Assembly: GCA_020466095.1 (NCBI GenBank)
Contig: CM035806.1
Span: 115,300,737 to 115,364,736, forward strand
DNA: 64,000 nucleotides
Source of the DNA: Chlorops oryzae
Taxonomy: Eukaryota > Arthropoda > Insecta > Diptera > Chloropidae
Reading direction: 5' to 3'
Notes under the pieces: model-generated
What the model saw: only the letters and a program-made list of their open reading frames with translations
Told to the model about the DNA's origin: nothing
Database searches by the model: none
Program-made: the position numbers and the translations under genes
Part shown: piece by piece, positions 12,222 through 23,501 of the stretch
Numbering within the stretch: the stretch's first letter is position 1
Layout: each line of letters begins with the position of its first letter

Positions 12222-12813
12222 TAACATATAGAAAATTAAATGATCTTGACATAACGCTTAATAACAACGAATCAGATTCAACGCCATACAACACATTTAG
12301 TAGCGAACAGATCGTAAATGAAGAATTAAATCCGTTAGATGACACTAAAGCTGAAATAGATTTTGTTGAGCGAGAATTTTCGAGAAAACCAACTGACAAA
12401 GATGACACCATTTAAGGACTTTTAGAGTTACTTTTCAATGAAACTGAGAGCAAGGAGGCAGGAGATAACGCTTTAGAAAAAAATGAACAGACGAATAATT
12501 CATTTATAGATATCAAAAATACTGAATATACCGGACATATAGCCAATTTTAGCAAAAGTATTTGTACTGCAGAGACAGTGACGATCCAAGCTAAGGCAGT
12601 AGGAGGGGATGCCATTGATGTAGAAGACTTTTCCAAGAGAAAAATTTTGCATAAAGACCATGTCAGGAAGAAGGATAATTTTCTTTACAAGAAGTCGGAC
12701 ACGAATTTATATAATGAACACAAAGATCACAAAGAAAGAACATTGCAGAAGAACATAATAACATAAAGAACAAGTTTGACGGTAATGCAACAGAGAATTC
12801 AATTAAAGACAAT

Positions 12814-14497
12814 GTGTGGATCGAATTACCCTGCAACAAGGCTATCGATTACACCATATCTCGTTTGGTTGATTCAGGAGCAGAAACATATTTGTTTGAA
12901 GATATGGCAACGGACGCCAAGAATAAAAAATGCTTACGGATATTATTGAAAAATGAGACTTGTAAAAGGTTTACCGATAGGACTGACGGAAACCGGATGA
13001 AATTATTAGAACGAGGGCATAGGATTCGTACAGAAAAGACTGTAACAGTTCCACCCTCTGAGACGAGAATAATCCCGAACGAAACCGGGCTACTCGAGCA
13101 CAAGATAAACGTGGAAATCGGACACGGAGTCCGTAAGAATAAGCAAAAGTATAGAGATCTGAACCAGGGATCGGCAAAAAAAAATTTTTGAATTTTGATT
13201 TTTTGATTATAAATTTTTCCATACTTCATTATTCTTGATTATTGAATAAAAAGAAATCACAAATTGCAAAAATAAAATTTCTGAATAATGAAAAATTGAT
13301 ATTTCAAAGTGAAAAAATTCGGATTGAAACTATGAAAATACTTATAAAAAGAAAAATTGCGATTGCTTGAAAAATCGAAATTTTAGATAAAAGGATTATG
13401 AATTGATTGAGTAATGAATAATCAGACTTTTTGTATTACGGATTATTCAGGAAATCATTATTCATACTCCCAAGATTATGGATTATTTGAATAATCAATA
13501 TTCATATTCCCAAGATTATGGATTATTTCAATAATCAATATTCATATTCCCAAGATTATGGATTATTTGAATATTCAATATTCATATTCCCAGGATTATG
13601 GATTATTTGAATAAAAGTCGAGATATCCCATTGGAAATTGGTACGGAAATAATCAGCGGCTCCAGTAGATCCGATTGACACGTTTTTTGTACCCGACATA
13701 GTTAGTGTCGAGGGTATATTGCGTTGCGTGTGGTTGTCTATTACAGACAGCACCAGTCGCAATATACCCTCGACACAAACTATGTCGGGTATAAAAAACG
13801 TGTCAATCGGATCTACTGGAGCCGCTGATTATTTCCGTACCAATTTCCAATGGGATATCTCGACTTTTATTCAAATAATCCATAATCCTGGGAATATGAA
13901 TATTGAATATTCAAATAATCCATAATCTTGGGAATATGAATATTGATTATTGAAATAATCCATAATCTTGGGAATATGAATATTGATTATTCAAATAATC
14001 CATAATCTTGGGAGTATGAATAATGATTTCCTGAATAATCCGTAATACAAAAAGTCTGATTATTCATTACTCAATCAATTCATAATCCTTTTATCTAAAA
14101 TTTCGATTTTTCAAGCAATCGCAATTTTTCTTTTTATAAGTATTTCCATAGTTTCAATCCGAATTTTTTCACTTTGAAATATCAATTTTTCATTATTCAG
14201 AAATTTTATTTTTGCAATTTGTGATTTCTTTTTATTCAATAATCAAGAATAAAAGAATAAAAATTTTTGGCCAATCCGCAATTAGTACCGATAATATTGC
14301 TGAAAATATTATTACTGCCGATCCCTGATCTGAACAAAGCATATTATAGGAAACACGACATGTATAGATATTTTCTGAGCGGAAAAATTTTTGAATGGAA
14401 TGACATTCAGCGTAAAATAAGATTTTTCAATAGCGTATGCAAACGATTTACGTTTATTCTAGACAAAGTATTCGCGCACAATTTCCGTGTACCTTAG
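12814..14497 (+). pseudogene. Protease-like remnant split by a hAT-like insertion
   Basis: The frame from 12814 contains VDSGAETYLFED, which fits the D-S/T-G-A active site of a retroelement aspartic protease, and a downstream VPPSETRIIP stretch of the kind often found between protease and reverse transcriptase. At 13164 it is interrupted by the 1163-bp palindrome; subtracting the palindrome and one copy of its 8-bp duplication, the frame continues at 14336 and stops at 14497. No reverse transcriptase follows. The rest of pol has been lost or replaced. Confidence 0.5.
13165..14327. mobile_element. hAT-like giant palindrome (foldback MITE)
   Basis: Termini CAGGGATCGGCA and TGCCGATCCCTG are flanked by a perfect 8-bp duplication ATCTGAAC (13157-13164, 14328-14335). 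Both the terminal sequence and the 8-bp duplication fit the hAT superfamily. Inside, two arms of roughly 500 bp (about 13224-13723 and 13758-14250) are near-perfect reverse complements around a 34-nt loop. Each arm carries about four copies of a 40-bp unit (cccaagattatggattattt...). The twin 68-codon frames at 13556-13762 and 13719-13925 are the same arm read twice. No transposase. Confidence 0.92.
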
Positions 14498-15930
14498 AGT
14501 ATTTTCTGAATAAAAGATAAAAAAAAAACAACAAAATCATATGCCGGTAAGATCCAAATAACTTTGATTTTCAAAACAAGTTTTTTTTTTAAACATCGCT
14601 CAAAGCCATGATTAAACAAGATTTTCTAAAGCAACATACATGATAATACATTAAATAAAAAAAAAAAAAAAGTATTGACTCAAAAATGTTAAGAGTTCGC
14701 ACTAAGGGCACAATAACCTATACGTTTTTTTTTATTTTTTCAAGAGCAGCTTTTCAACAAAAATCGCAAACCTAAGCAAGAAGTGGTCTTCCAACTTTTA
14801 AAAAAAAGGGAAAAGGGAATAGTATTGCGAAGGTAAAAGAGTAAAATTTAAACAAAAATTCACTAAGCATGCCTAAATACATTTTTCAAGCAAATGTGCA
14901 CATACTTCTTGATGAAAAACAAAAAAAAAATAAGTAAATCGAATAGTATATGCACACTTATATTTACAGATCCAAAAGTATTTGCATGAATGTAATATAT
15001 TATACATGCACATATTTTAACTATCAATCATCGAAGTATCTCAAACATACAGTAGAAGCATTCGGATGCACAACTGACGCATTCCAATAAAATCGATAAA
15101 CGACCAATTAATTTTGCAAGAAAGATTTGCATGTATGCGAAATGCACGCATCCACATATTTATAAAAGCAAACATGCACATACTTAAGAGATGACGACAT
15201 AAGTACCTACATATATCTGAAGTTTTTTTTTACGCGATCAAAATTTAACAAAAAGAAATGCACACAGATATGTTTTGTCCGTTTGTGAGATTTAAGCTAC
15301 CTTGAAAGCGCTGTGCATTCAAAAACATACATATGTATGTACATTCATCATATCATCAAGATCCATCCACAAAATTTTTTATATAAGTTTTCAAACCTTA
15401 AACTATTTAAGAGGGGGAAGGGGTCTAATATGGTCTTTTGTTAGTACAAATTGAAGAAAAAAAAAAAAAAAAAATGCATTTCCATATAAAAATGAGAAAA
15501 GTATTTGCATGGATGGTCGTTCATGCATGCACATGCTTACAATTTAAGACATAAGTATATCAAATGTTAAGAGCTTATGTCGCACGATCAAAGTCGAATG
15601 ATCAAGTGAAGTCAATAAGCAAGCATATAGCAAGCTTCATTCGCATTCAAAACCATACAATCATGCATACATACATATAGCAAGCTTCATCCAAACTCAT
15701 TCAAAGTCAAAGCATAAAATCACACATGGCTCACATATATGAAAACTAAGGGCTCATTTACACTTTTGACGTTTAACATCAAATTGACTGAAAATTTTAA
15801 AATATTATCTAGATTTAAAAAGCGATTTTGACGTAAAAATTCTTACGATTGTTTTGAAATAGATTTGAAAAATGTATAAATTGCCCCCTAATATATAAAA
15901 AAAAAAAAAATTAAAAATTATAATATAAAA
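14498..15930. other. Non-coding interior of LTR element 1
   Basis: AT-rich sequence with A runs (14646-14670, 15456-15473) and many catacatatgtatg-type words. No open frame of note, and no reverse transcriptase or integrase motif where pol would be expected. Confidence 0.5.
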
Positions 15931-16986
15931 CAAGTAAGAAAGCTAAAGTCGGTCAAGCCCGACTTTGAAATACCCAGCGTCCCGACATTGTGAGCGCACT
16001 ATGTTTTGCTTCTCTATTTGTGGGCGTGGCAGTGGGAGGGCAAAATAAATTATTTCCCTACACCTTTCATTCGCCTTGGTGAGCCTATGTTGCGAATTTG
16101 AAGCTTCTACGCCTTTTACTTCGGAAGTTACGAAAAATCTTTATTTGTGGGCGTGGCAGTGGGCGGGCCACATAAAATTTTTACCTACACCTTTCATTCG
16201 CCTTGGTGAACCTATGTTGCGAATTTGAAGCTTCTACGCCTTTTACTTCGGAAGTTACGAAAAATCTTCATTTGTGGGCGTGGCAGGGGGCGGGCCAGTT
16301 AAATTTTTTCCCTACACCTTTCATTTGCCTTGGTCAACCTATGTTGCGAATTTGAAGCGTCTACGCCTATTAATTCGGAAGTTACGAAAAATCTCTATTT
16401 GTGGGCGTGGCAGTGGGCGGGCCATATACATTTTTTTCCTACACCTTTCATTCGCCTGGGTCAACCTATGTTGCGAATTTGAAGCTTCTACGCCTTTTAC
16501 TTCACAAGTTACGATAAGCCTTTATTTGTGGGCTTATTTGTGGGCGTGGCTCACGGAGGGCGGCGACCATTTTTTTTCCAGGATATGTCCCTTTTCGTAG
16601 TTTACCAGTACACCAAATATCAATGGAATGTGTTGAGTGATTCGCAAGTTACAAGCATTTTACTGAAAACACATAATATTCATTTGTGGGCGTGGCAGAA
16701 GGCGGATGTCTCCAATTTTTACTTAGGATCATACTCGGATCCCGATATACCTGTGTGCCAAATTTTGACTTGATTGGTCCAGCCGTTTCGGAGAAGATCC
16801 GACCACGGACGGACGGACAGACGGACGGACGGACAGACGGACGGACGGACAGACGGACTTGTCTAAATCGATTCAGTTTTTGATCCTGATCATTTCTATA
16901 TATATATGTCTATATCTCCGGAGCTTAGTTCTCCCTAATACAAGATTCGCACAAAACTAATATACCCCGCTTACGCTGGGTATAAA
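15931..16986 (+). mobile_element. mini-me-like element with 127-bp internal repeats
   Basis: Starts AACAAGTAAGAAAGCTAAAG and ends CGCTGGGTATAA. The 5' half holds about four copies of a 127-bp unit starting TTTGTGGGCGTGGCAG (16017, 16144, 16271, 16398), plus a partial copy from 16524. Near the 3' end is a GGAC/GACA microsatellite (16804-16858), the core ttgtctaaatcgattcag...gatcctgatcatttc, and a TA run (16899-16908). This fits the microsatellite-core-TA layout of mini-me elements, in a larger form. The open frames at 16274-16883 are translations of the repeat. Confidence 0.7.
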
Positions 16987-17580
16987 AATAAATAAATAAA
17001 TAAAAATATATGCAGGAATGTCTAAACTAAGAATTTCGAGAAGCTTTAAAGTATATAGTAAAATCATTAGAAAATATAATTTTGCTTCGACCTAAAAACT
17101 GACGGAAATATATGTTTAAAATGTAATACAGAGAGAATACAAATGAATATATAAAAGATTTTTGGATTGTAATAGTAACTTTTTAAATAGTAGAGTTGAT
17201 AAATATCAGTTTAAAGCTTTTATTCAACACGGAGATCACACACCATGAAACGAAAAGATGTGGATGATCAGAAAGCGGCATATCCCACACCGAACAACAA
17301 CACGGCAGCACACCAACAGCGCGAGAGACCAATGAAACTCGCAATACAACACCGGACACTTCAAAAGGCAGTACAACAACATTGGTATAATCAAGAAGCA
17401 GCACGTCAACCACACCAACTTCAGCTACTATAGCATAACCGATGACATTGCCGGGTCTACAAACAACGGCGGATTTAACTAAATTTCAACGCAGCCATGC
17501 AGCAAGCACCTTAACTCGAAAAGTCGTTTCACCACACGGAGGTCACAACAAGATATGACTTGATGAAAAGTCACGATGCG
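16987..17580 (+). other. 3' interior of LTR element 1
   Basis: Sequence between the mini-me-like insertion and the polypurine tract. A 62-codon frame at 17245-17433, glutamine- and histidine-rich, may be a trace of the original coding region, but shows no motif. Confidence 0.4.
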
Positions 17581-17595
17581 GAAGGAGGGGAGGAA
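17581..17595 (+). other. Polypurine tract of LTR element 1
   Basis: GAAGGAGGGGAGGAA, all purines, directly abuts the TGTTGTG start of the 3' LTR, as needed for plus-strand priming. Confidence 0.9.
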
Positions 17596-18613
17596 TGTTG
17601 TGTGTCACAACTGCACAAACAGTTATTATACCTTATTTCGATATGCGATAAAGAACAACAACGAAAACACCGGCGTTCAGACTCAATAAAACATTATGCT
17701 ATAAACAGAATAAGGGCGTCAGCGAATATTCGCTCGACGTCGTTGCTTAAAATGCACACGGTTATACGAAGTTGCCCACAACACAGCGAATTTCGCCGCG
17801 TCAAAACGCCGCAATAGCTCTAATTCTAATGGTAGCGCCGGCGACTGGCGAATCGCAGAATTTACACATCAAAAAACATATGCATTTGTATAAAATCTTT
17901 GAGATTTTGTTTCGAAAATGAGGGTTTGTACTTTCTGCTGGCAATGACTTATATTTTCAATCATAGTTTTTCGAAATTCTGAAAACAACATGAGTTCGCC
18001 ATTCGCTGTCATTGTGTTTACCCGCGCGAATTCTTCGGCGTATTCGCCTGGCGAATATTCGCTTACGCCCTTATTCTGTTTATAGCATTAACGCTGTCGT
18101 AAACAATCAAAGCCAATGATCGCAAATACTAAGAACATCAGACGATTGGATCGGGCGAGTGAGCGGCAAGACGAAATGACCGAAACAGCTAGTCAGCAAT
18201 TATGTCGCATAAGCTATGCACAAGAAGTTCATCGTCTTAAATACTGACCTGCTCCAATAATAATAACAACAACAACACGTAGCAGGCGAAGACTGGAATA
18301 AAGCTGACGCTAGAGGTATTAAGCAACAGCAGCACGCAACAACAATGAGTAAGCTGACCTGATCGGCCTGATATATTGGGAACACGCAACAACAACAATC
18401 GAGATGACCCAGAAGAGTGTCGCAACAACCGATATTGCTAGAACAGCAATATCTCTTTATTTAAACTGAGATTCGTGCACTGGAGGAGCACTACGATCAG
18501 AACCGTGAACCGAAGTATTCAGTAGATCTCAACTTTAACGCACCTACTCACGAGCCAGGACGTTGAAGTGTGGATCTCCGTGTTAGCTAGGGAATAGCTC
18601 AGTTAACACAACA
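17596..18613 (+). repeat. 3' LTR of element 1 (with MITE, internally deleted)
   Basis: Same start and end as the 5' LTR. It carries a 391-bp MITE (17697-18087) and lacks about 120 bp: after cagctcagttaa at 18606 it jumps directly to the terminal CACAACA, whereas the 5' LTR has gttagttagcataagg and about 100 more bases there. Confidence 0.88.
17697..18087. mobile_element. TTA-duplicating MITE in 3' LTR
   Basis: 391 bp with termini TGCTATAAACAGAATAAGGG and its reverse complement, flanked by TTA on both sides (17694-17696, 18088-18090). The same position in the 5' LTR has a single TTA and no insert, an empty-site comparison that proves the boundaries. The 3-bp TTA duplication fits PIF/Harbinger MITEs. 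The interior has GCGAATATTCGC-type words repeated near both ends. Non-coding. Confidence 0.92.
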
Positions 18614-18617
18614 GTTT

Positions 18618-19018
18618 GTTTCAATTTAAGTTTTTATGACGAAAGCACTAACAATGCAGACCCAAACGCGCAAAAAAATACTGGGGATGGAGGTGCCCAT
18701 ATGCAGGTAAAAGGTTGAACTCCTTTTCGTTAATCTTAAAAGTTGTCAAAATTAAGGTTTTTATTTTGAGGAGTAAGTTTTAGAATACAACATGACTGAG
18801 ACTGGCCTTCAGGTTATGAATATATGAGCAGCAAAGCCCTCTCGTCGAAGCAGTTAAAATAAAAATATACCGACATATGTTGGGATAGTCTGATAGGTCC
18901 AATAACAAGTTATGGTTTTGACTTAGTGAAGAAAATTTACCATATTATTCCTCTTGGATACACGTGTTGATTGAGGTATAATCAATTACTACCTTTTTCC
19001 CAGACTATACCAAAAATA
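18618..19018. other. Unique sequence, no gene seen
   Basis: Short segment between LTR element 1 and the next TIR element. No repeat or coding frame recognised. Confidence 0.4.
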
Positions 19019-19149
19019 TCCCAGCAAACCATAAAAGTCTAAAAAGACACTTTTCTGACTCCTTTTTCGGAGCTTTTACGCTCATAAAGAGTGCATAATA
19101 TCATCTTAAACGATCCCAAAACCCTCAGAAAATAGGGTGTTTTCATTCG

Positions 19150-19440
19150 AAAGTGGTTCATCAGAAAGAGCTCTTAATTTCTCTCAGAAAAGATGCTTTT
19201 CTGACAGATTTTGTGGACTCTTTAAGAGCTCATATTTCTTTCAGAAAAGATGATTTTCTGACATATTTTTTGTACTCTTAAAGAGCTCCTAATTTCTTTC
19301 AGAAAATATGATTTTCTGAAATATTTTTTGTACTCTTAAAGAGCTCCTAATTTTTTTCAGAAAAGATGATTTTCGGACATATTTTTTGTTCTCATAAAGA
19401 GCTCTTAATTTCTTTCACTAACTTTCATAGATTTATTTAT
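19150..19440. repeat. Sub-terminal tandem repeat of about 68 bp
   Basis: About four copies of a unit reading tctttcagaaaagatgattt...tctgacatattttttgtact...cttaaagagctcctaa. Located just inside the left terminus of the TIR element. Confidence 0.8.
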
Positions 19441-19669
19441 TTCAGAAAAGGTAAATGCTTATGCCAGGAATTCCTGCGCTATTGAAAATCAGGCATCAAA
19501 GTCAGCTTAAAAAAGAATAGATTTAATTTAAATATTTCGACTCTTCATTTATTTAAAAAAAAAAACATTGTATTCTCAATAGAAAAATAAAAAACTTAAT
19601 TTTAAAAAAATAACTGTGTGTTTTTTTGATTTTTGTTTTAGTCGGTCTTTGTCAGTTTGATTTCACTGC

Positions 19670-20610
19670 TTATCTCAGTCCGTTTTTGAGATTTTGCAGC
19701 ATATTTCTGCCGGTCTTTTGCAGTTTGAAACCACTTGGCACTGCATGCCGCAAAAATTTTTTCATCAACTTCGAATTTTCGATCGAATAAAATTGCCTTC
19801 TATATCTTTGAGTATTTTTTTTACCTCTGATGATAGTTGTTATAACCATGGCCAAAACACACTTCTTCCCAGATGTTCCTTTCCAGGTGCATTGGGCTGC
19901 AACTTCATCAGTAAAAAATTTCTTCCAAACGCCTCGGACGAACTTGGAAGGCTCGCAAACATTATATTGTAATACTTCGCGTTCCTGTTTGAAATAATAT
20001 ATGTTAGTGGAATTTTGAATTTCACAACGCTCTCGTGTACAACTTTTTTAAAAAAGTAATAAATAATCATAAAATAGGCATATTATACGTTCTAATAATA
20101 AAGAAACGCACCAGTTTTGTGCATAAGTCCGACGAACCTTGCAACTTTTCTTCAAAAAGATGCAACTCCTCCATACTTGCCAATGGTTTTTTCGGAAGAA
20201 ATGAAAACGTTTTAAACTCCTGCAAGTTTTTCCGCTGGGAAGTGACTTCTGTCAACAGCTTTACTTGCATTTTGGTATTTGCTTCCTCCAAGCTTTTAAC
20301 GCGGTCTTTGAGCTCTGGAAAAAAAATATGATAAATATTGTGAAGTTCCTATGGAAGTTATAAAACTTTACCTTTATTTTCCTGGATCAAAGTTGTGATA
20401 TTTGCATTTATTTTGTTCGTATTACACAAAATTTGTTTCAGTATGTCTGCAAAGAATATGGAAAAATTATTTAAAATAAAATTTTCAATCAAAAAGTACA
20501 AATACGAGTTGCTTACCATCAGATTGATTTTTCATTGAACCAAGCTTCGTACATTGTGGTTCACCAAAATCTTGAGAGTCGTTTGCAAATATTTCACTGA
20601 AGTTTTCCAT
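19670..20610 (-). CDS. Four-exon gene, DUF4806-type protein
   Basis: Minus-strand exons 20610-20517, 20446-20372, 20314-20112 and 19984-19670 have GT donors (GTAAGC, GTAAAG, GTGCGT) and AG acceptors, and join in phase to give 228 codons without a stop. The N-terminal half (residues about 35-115) is charged and probably coiled coil. The last exon has the W...F.DE.A..CTW.G pattern followed by a lysine-rich C terminus, which resembles the DUF4806 domain common in insects; its function is unknown. Family assignment is from memory of the pattern. The gene lies wholly inside the TIR element 19019-21527, so it probably travels with it. The start is the first ATG of exon 1 in frame. Confidence 0.55.
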
Positions 20611-21784
20611 TTTTTTAAGCGTTTAAAAGGGGTACAAATAAAATTTCTAAGGGATTTTTTTAACAAACAAGTTTTTTATTTATACTTGTTATATTTTGAG
20701 TTGAGGTTTCTTCTTTCGTTATAAGGTGTTCGTTATACTGTATTTGCAGCAAGCTAGATAAGAGAGGCTTTTCGAAATAGTCTTTTAAATATAAAACTTC
20801 AGACGAGTTAATAAAAACATCATTATTTTCCTGGTAAATAAAGTTTATTTTGTATACTTTTGAACTAACAGCGTAGAAGTTATCAGGGTAATCGGATGAT
20901 AAATATAAATTTTTATAATAAATTAAGGATGTAGTAGACGAAATGGTACCTTGTGAAATGTTTTGACGAGCACTGTTTATGCTAAGTTCAACAAGTCAAC
21001 GAGATCACGCTTTGCAATGAACAAAATCTTCCTTTTCGCTTTAAAACAAATTTGTTAAAAAAACAGTTATGTTTTTGAGTGCGAATCAGAATTGCGAGTG
21101 TGTTTCGTGAAAAAATCGTTCATGCTCCTTTAAACTCATAAATGAAATATTTTTAGGAGTCATAACGGAGTCAAAAATAAGAGCGCTCCCAAATTACACA
21201 TATTTGAGTAGATTTTCGGAGTTCTTACGTGTGGCAAAACAACTCAGCCGCAAAACTAGCAAAACAAAGCTGCCGTTATTCTACTAATAAAGGCAGTTGT
21301 AGCGAAGTGAGAAGACGTGCTACTTGAGTATTTTTCTATTATTCAGAATGATCAAAAAACGCTCCGTTTTATGAGCGTTTAAGGTGTTTGGTCTTTGCGA
21401 AATTATTTTTCATACTCTTTTTATACTCCTAAAGTAGTCATTCCTAGGAGCGCTCAGAAAAGGCTCCCGAGTTGGATTCTTTTAAGAGTCCTTTTTTAGG
21501 AGCGCTTCTATAATGGTTTGCTGGGATTAAACGCTTTTTTTATGTGAGAGTTGATCACGCACACGATTGTTACTTTAACAATCCCCAGAAACTCCTTCTA
21601 TAAATTTTTTGCAACTTGTTTTCGTTTTCGATTTAATGATCCTTATATTCAGAGGTGCCCAAAGAGTTAGCTCCAAGGTGAACGAGCGTAAAAGAGAGAA
21701 TTTTTTCACACGCATAGAAACTGTGAGCGGGAGATGAAAAAGTATAAAAGACGATCGAAATTAACGCAAACTTCCATTTGTAAT

Positions 21785-22542
21785 CACGGTTGCCACTCAA
21801 AAATATTTTTCGGGACCAAAATTCATGAGAAAAAGGACCAAAACAACAAAAAAAAGGACCAACGGTTTCCTTCTTTCATTGGAATACAAATATTGCTTCC
21901 GATAGAGGAAGTTTAGAGAGTATTGGACCAAAAACCAAAAAAAATCCGAAAAATTCATGGTGTCCGATTTGGGTGAAAATTTATATATAGAATAAGTGAA
22001 AAATTCTAAGAATTTTAGCACTAAAATTTAAAAAAAAACTGGTCCTTTTGGAACCCGTTTGGAACTAGACCAAAACTAGTCTACTTGTAATCCGTTTCTT
22101 GAAAAAATTTTGACGCCAAAATTCTTAGAATTTTTCAGCGTGAAGCGTGCTGTATTTCCACTTCTATCAGATAGAGATGTGAAAAAAAAAAAAAGTTCAA
22201 AGAAGTGGAGCTATGCATTACCAGGTTATCTGACTTGTAAGGAGTAGAAGATTTTTGTTTTATTTTCTACCAACAACAACCAAATTGAAATGTGCTTACA
22301 GATTCAATTGCAATGGTAATGCACGATTTTCCTAGGACATCGCTGTTCAAAAATTCATTGCTAACGTCATGGGTAGTTATGTTGAATGTATAACTTACTT
22401 TGCTTACCTTTTCCCGTTGGGTATACATATATGACATAGGAAAATAAATGAAAAAGGACCAAATGTAAAATAAAGGGACCAGCGGACCAAAAGGTCAAAA
22501 AGGGACCGTTTTTGGTCCAAATGGACCAAAGTGGCAACCGTG
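21785..22542. mobile_element. hAT-like MITE with GGACCAAA sub-terminal repeats
   Basis: 758 bp with termini CACGGTTGCCAC and GTGGCAACCGTG, flanked by an 8-bp near-perfect duplication (tttgtaat at 21777-21784, cttgtaat at 22543-22550). Both ends carry several GGACCAAA/TTTGGTCC words, a typical kind of hAT sub-terminal transposase-binding repeat. No transposase. Confidence 0.85.
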
Positions 22543-22550
22543 CTTGTAAT

Positions 22551-22814
22551 CGAGAAGCGAAGCGAACAACCGAAGCGAGCAAAAACACGAAGTCACGTCA
22601 ATCTTTCAAATCAGTGCTATGATGAACTTCGCAAAGGGAAGATATGTGTCCCTCTGTTTTAATTTTTTAATTGTTTTTCGTATAATTTTTAGTTTTGTCT
22701 CAGTTAGAGTGCGTTGAGAGCTTAGTATGCTGCATATAGGACTATAGGTCTAACTCTTCTTCATCCTAATCCCTGCAATGTGTTAGAGCTACGCTGCTTC
22801 AACATATGCATATA
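22551..22814. other. Unique sequence, no gene seen
   Basis: Short spacer between the hAT-like MITE and the next palindromic element. Confidence 0.4.
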
Positions 22815-23182
22815 GCAGGGTGCGCAAAAATTCGCTCGCGAACGATTAAAAATACGATCTTTCTCACATTAGCTCGTTTGGCGATTGCATTCAACAGTGA
22901 TAAATTCTTCAGCCAACGAGCAATCGCGAATACATTGCCTTCGTACGTTCGTTAGCACGAACGCTCTTTTTGTACGTTCGCTCGTTCTCAGTGTGCATTG
23001 ATAAACTCGGCGCAAAGATTCTCTCACGAACGAAAACAAAGGCAGCGTTGTCGCGATTGCTCGTTTGCTGAAGAATTTATCACTATTGAATGCAATCGCC
23101 AAACGAGCTAATGTGAGAAAGATCGTATTTTTAATCGTTCGCGAGCATTCGCGAGCGTTCGCAAGCGTTCGTTTGCGGTGTG
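22815..23182. mobile_element. Palindromic element rich in CGAACG words
   Basis: Begins GCAGGGTGCG. Arms of about 100 bp (22822-22931 and 23050-23150) are reverse complements through the words ttaaaaatacgatctttctc and attagctcgtttggcgattg. The remainder is made of CGAACGCTCGCGAACG-like repeats. A relative spans 26.1-30.06 kb and ends with the complementary CGCACCCTGC. The 106-codon minus-strand frame here is a translation of the palindrome. Confidence 0.7.
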
Positions 23183-23501
23183 TATACATGCACTCATCGC
23201 ATTCAATCTCTTGCGAGCGAAGACGCAGGCAGCAGGAATGAAAAATTAGAATTTTAAAATGTACCTAATTTCACAAAATAATGAACCTTTTTGGGCACCA
23301 ACGGACGGACCTAAAATTATTAGCCCTTTATTTTTGGTTTTTATGGAAAAATTTTTTATTAAAAACATAACGCAAATTCAGTATATACCTACTATACAAA
23401 AGTACAAAAAAAAAAAAAAAATTAGCGCTACGCGCTACTAACATTTTTTGAGATCACTTTGGTCAGACTTATAATAAGTACTCGTAAAGTAGTACAAATA
23501 A

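Larger units (their letters stand above)
10261..18617 (+). mobile_element. LTR element 1, non-autonomous, full length with TSD GTTT
   Basis: Both LTRs, a primer binding site and a polypurine tract are present, and the 4-bp direct repeat GTTT flanks the element (10261-10264 and 18614-18617). LTRs start TGTTGTG and end CACAACA. The interior has only broken frames with one protease-like motif; no reverse transcriptase or integrase motif is visible. It carries three later insertions: 13165-14327, about 15931-16986, and 17697-18087. The primer site and leader resemble those of the provirus at 36 kb, so both belong to related Ty3/gypsy lineages with errantivirus-type primer sites. Confidence 0.85.
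19019..21527 (-). mobile_element. TIR element carrying a DUF4806-type gene
   Basis: Left end CCCAGCAAACCATAAAAG (from 19019) and right end CTATAATGGTTTGCTGGG (to about 21525) form inverted termini of about 14 bp. Sub-terminal parts on both sides are rich in AGGAGCGCTC/AAGAGCTC words, and a repeat of about 68 bp lies at 19150-19440. The flanks do not give a clear duplication. The only gene inside is the four-exon minus-strand gene below; no transposase is visible. It may be a non-autonomous element with a passenger gene, or an autonomous element whose only protein is this one. The superfamily is not assigned. Confidence 0.6.

Noticed and set aside
13556..13925. Two nearly identical 68-codon frames on opposite strands
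   Set aside because: They are the two arms of the hAT-like palindrome read in both directions.
16274..16883. Overlapping frames of 65-108 codons
   Set aside because: They run through the 127-bp repeats and GGAC microsatellite of the mini-me-like element.
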